DNA of 34,080 bases from Candidatus Peregrinibacteria bacterium (GTDB lineage Bacteria; Patescibacteriota; Gracilibacteria; Peribacterales; Peribacteraceae): assembly GCA_016196295.1 (NCBI GenBank), contig JACPYA010000043.1, positions 1 to 34,080 of the forward strand. Direction: 5' to 3'. Both the position numbers and the translations under genes were made by a program. The notes under the pieces are model-generated. The model did not search any database. It saw only the letters and a list, made by a program, of their open reading frames with translations, and was not told where the DNA came from. Positions 29,193-34,080 of the stretch are shown piece after piece. Every line of letters starts with the position of its first letter. Positions within the stretch are counted from its first letter, which is position 1.

Positions 29193-30461
29193 ATGCCGTC
29201 CTATTCCGCATTGGCCGCGTCCGATCCCGCAGTGCATGCGGCGCTGATGGGCGAGATGAAGCGCCAGGCGGAAGGCGTAGAGCTGATCGCGTCGGAAAAC
29301 TACATTTCCCCCGCGGTCCTGGAAACCATGGGCACGGTCTTCAACAATAAATATTCGGAAGGCTATCCGGGTCGCCGCTACTACGGGGGACAGGAGTTCA
29401 CGGACCAAGTGGAAACCCTCGCGATCGACCGGGCGAAGCAGCTCTTCCGCGCCGGTCACGCGAACGTCCAGCCGCATGCCGGCTGCCCGGCGAACATCGC
29501 CATGTATTTCGCGCTGCTCGAGCCCGGCGACACGGTCATGGGCATGGACCTGAGCCACGGCGGGCACCTGTCGCACGGCCACCCGGTCACGTACATCACG
29601 AAGATCTTCAAGTTCATCCGCTACGGGATGAAAGACATCGAGACGGGCGAGATCGACTACGACGCGATGCGCGAGACGGCCCTGAAGGAGCGGCCGAAGA
29701 TCATCCTCGCGGGCTTTTCCGCGTATCCGCGCGAGGTGAACTACGCGAAGATGAAGGCGATCGCAGAAGAAGTGGGTGCCTACACCGTCGCAGACATGGC
29801 GCATATCGCAGGGATGATCGTGGGAGGAGTCCTTCGCAATCCCTTTGACGACAGATTTGATGTCATCACCACGACCACGCATAAAACTCTCCGAGGTCCC
29901 AGAGGAGGGATGATCCTCTGCCGAGAAGCAGACCTGGGAAAGAAGATCGATAAATCCGTTTTTCCGGGTTTCCAAGGCGGCCCCATCATGCAGATGATCG
30001 CGGCCAAGGCCGTCGCCTTCGGCGAGGCGCTGAAACCGGAGTTCAAGCAGTACGCCGCGCAGATCGTGAAGAACAGCAAGCACTTGGCAGGCTATCTGAT
30101 GAACAAAGGGGCAAAGCTGATCACGAATGGCACGGACAATCACCTCATGCTCGTCGATTGCGTCACCTCGTGGGGCATCCCGGGTGGAGACGTGGAGGTC
30201 ACACTCGACAAGGTCGGCATCACGCTCAATAAAAATATGATCCCGAATGATCAACGAAAACCGATGGACCCTTCCGGTGTGCGCCTCGGTACGCCCGCCA
30301 TCACGACGCGCGGCATGAAGGAAAAGGACATGGAAACCCTCGCGGACTTCATCCTGAAAGCGATCGAAAAGCGCAGCGATGAGGCAGCACTCCAATCGAT
30401 CCACCACGACGTGATCGCATGGTGCAAGAAGTTCCCGGTGCCGGGGATCCCGGCATCTTAA
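29193..30461 (+). CDS. glyA: Serine hydroxymethyltransferase
   Basis: 422 aa. It interconverts serine plus THF with glycine plus 5,10-methylene-THF, PLP-dependent, in the cytosol. Signatures: ELIASENYISP (30-40), NKYSEGYPGRRYYGG (52-66), NVQPHAGCPANIA (91-103), DMAHIAGMIVGG (201-212), and the Schiff-base Lys231 in TTTTHKTLRGPRGG, then FPGFQGGP. The length is standard. The ATG at 29193 fits the family start. With the formyl-THF cyclo-ligase upstream it makes a small one-carbon group. It is followed by a hairpin and convergent with the 105-aa membrane protein gene. Confidence 0.97.
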   Translation: MPSYSALAASDPAVHAALMGEMKRQAEGVELIASENYISPAVLETMGTVFNNKYSEGYPGRRYYGGQEFTDQVETLAIDRAKQLFRAGHANVQPHAGCPANIAMYFALLEPGDTVMGMDLSHGGHLSHGHPVTYITKIFKFIRYGMKDIETGEIDYDAMRETALKERPKIILAGFSAYPREVNYAKMKAIAEEVGAYTVADMAHIAGMIVGGVLRNPFDDRFDVITTTTHKTLRGPRGGMILCREADLGKKIDKSVFPGFQGGPIMQMIAAKAVAFGEALKPEFKQYAAQIVKNSKHLAGYLMNKGAKLITNGTDNHLMLVDCVTSWGIPGGDVEVTLDKVGITLNKNMIPNDQRKPMDPSGVRLGTPAITTRGMKEKDMETLADFILKAIEKRSDEAALQSIHHDVIAWCKKFPVPGIPAS

Positions 30462-30466
30462 AGGCT

Positions 30467-30490
30467 GCGGCCTGCCTCTCGACAGGCCGC
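30467..30490 (+). terminator. Hairpin after glyA
   Basis: GCGGCCTG (30467-30474) and its complement (30483-30490), 5 nt after the stop. Only a short CTCTTT follows, so it is a weak terminator. Confidence 0.5.
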
Positions 30491-30505
30491 CGCTCTTTGG
30501 CGGGA

Positions 30506-30823
30506 TTAGTCGGGCACGTCCCCCGTTTCCGCCATGTGTCTTAACTGTCCTGCGGCATCGTGCCGCAACGCAGCCTCTCGAAGCGCTTCTTGTTGCTGTC
30601 TCTGGCGCTCAAATGACTGCTCATCGAGTGCGAGGACTCTCGCAGCACAGACACCGACACCGGATACGATCAGCAAGATGCATAACACTACAGTGTCGAG
30701 AAGGAGAATGCGCCAGACGAACGTATCCTCCGCATGACTCCACAGAGCTGCCCACACAGAGAGGCAGACAAGGACAAGTAAGACGAGAAATATCACAATG
30801 GACACGCGGTACAGAGCGACCAT
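30506..30823 (-). CDS. Small two-helix membrane protein, 105 aa
   Basis: Two hydrophobic segments, about 6-28 (VSIVIFLVLLVLVCLSVWAALW) and 38-62 (ILLLDTVVLCILLIVSGVGVCA), then a charged cytosolic-type tail (DEQSFERQRQQQEALREAALRHD) likely to form a helix. There is no enzyme motif. It has a promoter (TTGACA, 16 bp, TACTGT) and a leader of about 50 nt with a hairpin that is shared with the next gene (30978-31322), so the two are probably co-regulated paralogue-like genes. A purine-rich GGAAAGGG lies 7 nt before the ATG, one of few Shine-Dalgarno-like sites in the window. Confidence 0.7.
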   Translation of the reverse strand: MVALYRVSIVIFLVLLVLVCLSVWAALWSHAEDTFVWRILLLDTVVLCILLIVSGVGVCAARVLALDEQSFERQRQQQEALREAALRHDAAGQLRHMAETGDVPD

Positions 30824-30903
30824 GGTAGTCCCTTTCCAAAGAGCGCAGCACGGACCATCCGTGCGGCATAGGACTACAGTAAACTGAATAATTTTACTGT
30901 CAA
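30824..30903 (-). promoter_or_regulatory. Promoter and structured leader of the 105-aa gene
   Basis: On the minus strand: -35 TTGACA (30898-30903), 16-bp spacer, -10 TACTGT (30876-30881), then TATGCC and a hairpin GCACGGA-TGG-TCCGTGC (30848-30864), GCGCTC and TTGGAAAG. The same order and spacing occur at 31323-31405. Confidence 0.75.
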
Positions 30904-30910
30904 ATATAAG

Positions 30911-30938
30911 AAGACGGTCCGCCTAGGCGGACCGTCTT
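30911..30938 (-). terminator. Perfect 28-bp palindrome, terminator of the 114-aa gene
   Basis: AAGACGGTCCGCC and complement with no unpaired loop needed; on the minus strand it is followed by TTCTTATATTT. It ends the gene at 30978-31322 directly before the next promoter. Confidence 0.8.
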
Positions 30939-30977
30939 CCTTGGATTGGCGCCAATGTCACGGAAGTTCATTGGCCC

Positions 30978-31322
30978 CTACGTGCGGGATTCTCCCGGAT
31001 CGTCGGCCTGGCCAAGAGGCTCATGATGGTCTGGACGGTCACGGTAGGGATCATCTTCGACGGAGCCTCCGAATCTCTCGATATAGGGCGCGGTGTCGTC
31101 CTCTTCTTCATCGAGATCGTCATCATCGCCGACTCGGACGTAGACTCCCCACAAGTCAGTGATGAGGGCAAAGACACCAGTCAAGCCCAAGGCAACAATG
31201 GTGGCGCGAAGAACCGAGACTTGTTCCGTTTCCGCAAAGAGAACGATTGCTCCAGCCATCAAAGCGGCGAGATGCCAAAGGACACTGAGAACACGCAGCG
31301 CAAATCGAATGATCGGCGACAT
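30978..31322 (-). CDS. Small two-helix membrane protein, 114 aa, acidic tail
   Basis: Start ATG at 31322; an in-frame extension to 31379 would run through the leader hairpin and is rejected. Two hydrophobic segments, about 10-29 (LSVLWHLAALMAGAIVLFAE) and 37-58 (ATIVALGLTGVFALITDLWGVYV), then a very acidic tail (VGDDDDLDEEEDDTAPYIE...) of about 55 residues. It shares gene size, topology and the promoter-leader unit with the 105-aa gene downstream. No function can be named. Confidence 0.7.
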   Translation of the reverse strand: MSPIIRFALRVLSVLWHLAALMAGAIVLFAETEQVSVLRATIVALGLTGVFALITDLWGVYVRVGDDDDLDEEEDDTAPYIERFGGSVEDDPYRDRPDHHEPLGQADDPGESRT

Positions 31323-31405
31323 AATGCACCTAACTTTCCAAGGAGCGCTGCACGGACCATCCGTGCGGCATATAGACAAACTATGCCGAATGCGGCCTAA
31401 GTCAA
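31323..31405 (-). promoter_or_regulatory. Promoter and structured leader of the 114-aa gene
   Basis: On the minus strand: -35 TTGACT (31400-31405), 16-bp spacer, -10 TAGTTT (31378-31383), then TATGCC and the hairpin GCACGGA-TGG-TCCGTGC (31350-31366), AGCGCTC and TTGGAAAG. From the -35 to TATGCC the distance (27 nt) is identical in both leaders although the sequence between differs. Confidence 0.75.
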
Positions 31406-31422
31406 ATTTACCGATCTCGCTG

Positions 31423-31431
31423 TGCTAGACT
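31423..31431 (+). promoter_or_regulatory. Extended -10 of dgkA
   Basis: TGCTAGACT ends 7 nt before the ATG at 31439. Confidence 0.6.
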
Positions 31432-31438
31432 CTCGCAC

Positions 31439-31885
31439 ATGCGCAAAGCGCTTCGCAGCCTTGGGCACGCCAGAGAAGGTCTCCTCCACGCCCTCAAGCG
31501 CGAGCGAAACTTCCGGCTCTTCTTCGGAGGGTATGCGCTCCTCCTCGCGTACGGCTATGCCATCGGCATCACCCCAGCGGAAGCGGTCGCCCTCCTCCTC
31601 TCGGGTGGAGCCTTCCTGGCCGTGGAACTCCTGAATACCGCCCTCGAGCGGCTGGTGGATGCCGTCGATGAGTGTCGCCAGGCGAGCTTGCCCACCGAAG
31701 CTTCAGCGAAGGCGGGCCTGCCCACCGTAGCCCCGCATAGCGAGGCGAAGGCGGGCCATGACAATCTTCCCCATCACATCGGACTCAAAGCGACCAAGGA
31801 CACGGCCGCTGCGGCCTCGCTCGTAAGTTTCCTCTTCTTCATCGTGGTCGCCGGCATCGTCTTTGCGCCGTACCTGGGTCTTTAA
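31439..31885 (+). CDS. dgkA: Diacylglycerol/undecaprenol kinase with in-frame repeat insertion
   Basis: 148 aa, integral membrane. It phosphorylates undecaprenol or diacylglycerol for cell-wall lipid recycling. HAREGLLHALKRERNFRLFF (amphipathic N terminus, 10-29), membrane helices about 30-46, 50-66 and 122-145, the catalytic signature AVELLNTALERLVD (61-74), and KDTAAAASL (120-128). Between helix 2 and helix 3 there are about 30 extra residues (81-110, ASLPTEASAKAGLPTV...), encoded by GCCCACCGAAGC/GCGAAGGCGGGC palindromes; homologues are around 120 aa. The active-site residues are on both sides of the insert and intact. Its stop overlaps the convergent 354-aa gene by 4 bp. Confidence 0.9.
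   Translation: MRKALRSLGHAREGLLHALKRERNFRLFFGGYALLLAYGYAIGITPAEAVALLLSGGAFLAVELLNTALERLVDAVDECRQASLPTEASAKAGLPTVAPHSEAKAGHDNLPHHIGLKATKDTAAAASLVSFLFFIVVAGIVFAPYLGL
31679..31768. repeat. Palindromic repeats inside dgkA
   Basis: Two units with GCCCACCG...GGCGGGC ends (about 31688-31718 and 31719-31760), translated in frame. Confidence 0.65.
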
Positions 31886-32946
31886 TCCTTATCGTGTTCC
31901 TTCTTCGTACGTGCAGCCATGCGGTAATGGATTTCAACATCAATGTGTCCTCGTTTCATGTGCGCTTTATCGAGTTCGACGTAAAACTCTCCATCAGGAA
32001 ACCGCTCCATCAGCTCCTGAAGGTTGCACGCAAAGACCTGAAGATCGATTCCTGATTGCACCACCGCATTGTCATTCCATTTTTTGAGCTCGCATGTCCA
32101 TTCCGGTCCATCCATGGTATCTGCCGGTGCGTCTGCAAAGCGCAGGTTCTGCGTGAGGATCCCCGCACTGGAGAGATGATACAGAATCTGGGTCCTCAGC
32201 CTTTCGTCAGGCGTGCGTACTTCGGGGTAGAACAAGTAAAGGCAATCACCGGCCGATGAAGGTGGACCCCACACTGCGACAAAACCGTGTTTTTCTGCCG
32301 TTCGCTCAATGATGTCGCGAATGGCTGTACCTCCGGATGGGATGGCGTGCTCATCCACGATTAAGTCGCCTACAAATCCGCAGGCGCATGCTTCCTTATG
32401 CGCGATCGCCTTCGCTTCATCGATATCCCCCGTATCAGGTACCAGGATCACCTTCTCGCGAAGACCTTTTTTGAGGAAGCGTCCCCTGGCCCACAGATGT
32501 CGCAGGACTCCGCCACTTTCTTCTCTGCGCCACGGAAGTTTTCTCTCCACCTCTCTATCTACTTGGGCACTATCGTGATCCTGTTTGAGCGAGAGAATGC
32601 CGTGTCGGACATTTGCAGTGCTGCGCGTGCGCTCGAACTGCGTACACACGGCAAACAGATTTATGAGAATCTGGTTTGCCACGAGGGAAAACCCCGGATC
32701 ACGTTTCTCAATGTCCGAATAGAGCCTCACGTCAGCCGCCTCAGCGTGTCGCACGACGACACTCCGTCTTTTATACCCTTCGGTTCCCCTGTCCGCGTTC
32801 ACCTGAGGCCGAATGCTATCGAGCAGAAAACCCACCGCCTCCAGGCGATCTCCAATGTCCCCTTGAAGATACGCAATAAGTTTCTCTTCACTCCCCTCAG
32901 TCCAGTATCGGGGCCCGTACGATTCGGACAAATGTTCGAGTGACAT
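31882..32946 (-). CDS. Hypothetical protein, 354 aa
   Basis: Start taken at the ATG 32946 (MSLEHLSESYGPRYW); in-frame starts at 33018 and 33171 exist. Soluble, mixed alpha/beta, no signal peptide. Visible segments: KLIAYLQGDIGDRLEAVGFLLDSIRP; RSVVVRHAEAADVRLYSDIEKRDPGFSLVANQ; an EACACGFVGDLIVDEHAIPSGGTAIRDIIERTAEKHGFVAVW region (in parts) that could be a catalytic core; and a basic HYRMAARTKKEHDKD tail. I do not recognise the family. It converges on dgkA with a 4-bp overlap. Confidence 0.65.
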   Translation of the reverse strand: MSLEHLSESYGPRYWTEGSEEKLIAYLQGDIGDRLEAVGFLLDSIRPQVNADRGTEGYKRRSVVVRHAEAADVRLYSDIEKRDPGFSLVANQILINLFAVCTQFERTRSTANVRHGILSLKQDHDSAQVDREVERKLPWRREESGGVLRHLWARGRFLKKGLREKVILVPDTGDIDEAKAIAHKEACACGFVGDLIVDEHAIPSGGTAIRDIIERTAEKHGFVAVWGPPSSAGDCLYLFYPEVRTPDERLRTQILYHLSSAGILTQNLRFADAPADTMDGPEWTCELKKWNDNAVVQSGIDLQVFACNLQELMERFPDGEFYVELDKAHMKRGHIDVEIHYRMAARTKKEHDKD

Positions 32947-33196
32947 TGGACAGCATTGTGCACTGCACGTTCTCTGAGCGCACGAAAAATCCCGTATGAC
33001 AAAAGAAGAAGACATTTGATGAGTTTTACGCGTACAGAGAGGAAAAATTCCATGTAAACTTTTGTATAATTTATGTATACAGATCAAATTCAGCTCGAAG
33101 CACCATCGCGAATTCTTGTGATTCTGAGGTGCTCGCATATGATAACACGATTTGTTCAGACAGCGGTTCACAAATCACGATTCGTTCATTCACACC

Positions 33197-33222
33197 GTCA
33201 CGTCGGTCGCGACCGACGTGAC
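33197..33222. repeat. Perfect 26-bp palindrome
   Basis: GTCACGTCGGTCG followed by its exact complement, no spacer. No T-run follows on either strand, so terminator function is doubtful. Confidence 0.75.
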
Positions 33223-33254
33223 ACCGTCGCAGAAAGAAGAGTAGTCATTCATGC

Positions 33255-33284
33255 GGCTTCGCCCCGCACGTGCGGGACTACGCC
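33255..33284. repeat. Dispersed CCCGC/GCGGG hairpin repeat
   Basis: Inverse copy of 12974-13003 with a different loop; GGCTTCG and CTACGCC flanks are shared. Confidence 0.65.
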
Positions 33285-33479
33285 GCCATCAAATCACATA
33301 GGGCATAACCTTATGGGCGTTTGTATCGCGAAGCCGTACACGTAGTCACAAGGACCATGTGCTGTGCGCTAGTTCCTCCCGGGCACACTTTTACAATTTA
33401 TTGTATATAGCTGGGTATAGGTAACTCGATCGCCTGCCATCTTCGAGTGACTACTCTCCTCTCTGCGAACACAAACATC

Positions 33480-33510
33480 AAAGACCCCCGCAGGGGTCTT
33501 TTTAAATTTT
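33480..33510. terminator. Hairpin terminator after the 127-aa gene
   Basis: AAAGACCCC-CGCA-GGGGTCTT (33480-33501). On the plus strand it is followed by TTTTAAATTTT. On the minus strand it directly follows the stop of the 127-aa gene, so it can work in that direction, with a weaker T-run. Confidence 0.65.
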
Positions 33511-33885
33511 AACGGGAATGGGTGTGTTATCTGTATTCCACGCAAGACGCTCTTCTTCCAATCGCTCCTGCCTCGCAGCAAGTTCGGTCAGAGCAAATAG
33601 GTTCGATCTGATATTGTCACCTTCACATTGAATTCCCATCTCAAGACGACCCAGGTGATGCTCCAATCTATCGAAATCCATAGCTTCAACTTCGAAAGAT
33701 TCATCTTCCCACTCTAGAGCCCTAATGATGTTTGCACGCAAACGCAATGCGTCTTGTAGAAGAGGCGCTCCATACGTAGATGTCTCCAAAGACTGAAACC
33801 CTTTAGGCCATAAATCATTTCTGACTAATCGAGAATCCGGGACTTGGTGGAAACTGACACGGTTAAGAAGTTCACTCCTTTGCAT
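33502..33885 (-). CDS. Hypothetical protein, 127 aa
   Basis: Starts with ATG at 33885, 6 nt after a -10. Soluble and acidic, mostly helical (LLQDALRLRANIIRALEWEDESFEVEAMDFDRLEHHLGRLE in parts, then ALTELAARQERLEEERLAW), suggesting a coiled-coil dimer. No motif recognised. It is flanked by a terminator on each side and has its own promoter, so it is monocistronic. Confidence 0.65.
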   Translation of the reverse strand: MQRSELLNRVSFHQVPDSRLVRNDLWPKGFQSLETSTYGAPLLQDALRLRANIIRALEWEDESFEVEAMDFDRLEHHLGRLEMGIQCEGDNIRSNLFALTELAARQERLEEERLAWNTDNTPIPVKI

Positions 33886-33891
33886 GCGAAA

Positions 33892-33920
33892 AGAATGAGC
33901 GAATTTCCGAATTCCGTCAA
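33892..33920 (-). promoter_or_regulatory. Promoter of the 127-aa gene
   Basis: On the minus strand: -35 TTGACG (33915-33920), 17-bp spacer, -10 CATTCT (33892-33897), then 6 nt to the ATG at 33885. Confidence 0.55.
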
Positions 33921-33942
33921 AAAGAAAAAGGGTTGAAACCCC
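33921..33942 (-). terminator. Terminator of a gene beyond the right edge
   Basis: On the minus strand a short GGGT-TTCA-ACCC hairpin is followed by TTTTTCTTTTT, directly before the promoter of the 127-aa gene. A second hairpin (GCCCC...GGGGC, 34021-34037) lies 80 bp upstream. The rest of 33943-34080 shows no gene. Confidence 0.55.
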
Positions 33943-34080
33943 TACAATAAGCCAAAAATTCCCATAGAGCGGTTATTTTACGTACGATCTTTTTGTCATA
34001 TTCTTGCGCGAAAAGAATGAGCCCCTTAGATTGGGGCGCTTTTGGACGTTGATCCGTTTACTTTCCCGCTTTCATAAAAA

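Larger units (their letters stand above)
32947..33479. other. 533-bp stretch with no convincing gene
   Basis: AT-rich near 33000-33100, with a TATAAT at 33065-33070 on the plus strand but no good reading frame placed for it (a 90-aa frame at 33073 begins 2 nt later and runs through palindromes). It contains a perfect 26-bp palindrome and a copy of the CCCGC/GCGGG repeat. It looks like a repeat-rich intergenic region. Confidence 0.6.

Noticed and set aside
33073-33345. 90-aa plus-strand frame after a TATAAT
   Set aside because: The ATG is only 2 nt from the -10, and the frame runs through two palindromes with no conserved-looking sequence.

Overview
The window looks like a chromosomal segment of a small-genome bacterium, most likely of the Candidate Phyla Radiation (a Peribacteria/Peregrinibacteria-like lineage). 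This is inference: genes are tightly packed, often with converging ends that touch or overlap; the isoprenoid genes are of archaeal type (class I-like HMG-CoA reductase, archaeal-type HMG-CoA synthase, SCP2-type thiolase); a deoxyhypusine-synthase-like gene sits beside polyamine genes; and short palindromic repeats are scattered even inside genes. TGA is used as stop, so no TGA recoding is seen. Most genes carry a -10 hexamer, often extended (TGNTANNNT), only 6-9 nt before the start codon and no Shine-Dalgarno, which predicts leaderless transcripts.

Layout. 1-4800: mevalonate entry genes: tail of diphosphomevalonate decarboxylase, HMG-CoA reductase, HMG-CoA synthase (opposite strand), thiolase, and a fusion of a DUF35 OB-fold to a guanylate-kinase-like domain. 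In archaea a stand-alone DUF35 protein holds thiolase and HMG-CoA synthase together, so the fusion is probably the local version of that scaffold with an added P-loop domain. 4800-9900: two small unknown genes, a class I aminotransferase, a Maf pyrophosphatase, an unknown secreted protein, tryptophanyl-tRNA synthetase and an RluA-type pseudouridine synthase. 9900-12950: polyamine genes: a deoxyhypusine-synthase-family enzyme diverging from an N-carbamoylputrescine amidase/agmatine deiminase pair (agmatine to putrescine).

12950-18770: an accessory, visibly AT-richer region. A large serine recombinase ends inside a tRNA-Val(CAC) gene. To its left a cargo of four genes (GHKL/Hsp90-type ATPase, a 214-aa probable winged-helix protein, a 72-aa basic protein, and a divergent membrane-anchored protein) is bracketed by inverted repeats that include recombinase-gene debris. 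This looks like an integrative element carrying a possible defence module. 18770-19260: a GIY-YIG ORF that runs into the tRNA, preceded by an array of broken tRNA-Val 5' halves with palindromes in their D arms.

19290-28970: dCTP deaminase, an unknown 610-aa protein, two lipoproteins (DM13-like; DsbA-like), a frameshifted four-helix-bundle (S23/avd-like) gene, a 901-aa surface protein with a caspase-like His/Cys pair, DnaX, and 5-formyl-THF cyclo-ligase. 28970-34080: GlyA, two small membrane proteins sharing a promoter-plus-hairpin leader, a diacylglycerol/undecaprenol kinase, and two unknown genes.

Repeats are the other theme. Palindromes sit in frame inside four genes (pseudouridine synthase, agmatine deiminase, dnaX, dgkA), and three intergenic hairpins are built of 9-bp repeating units.
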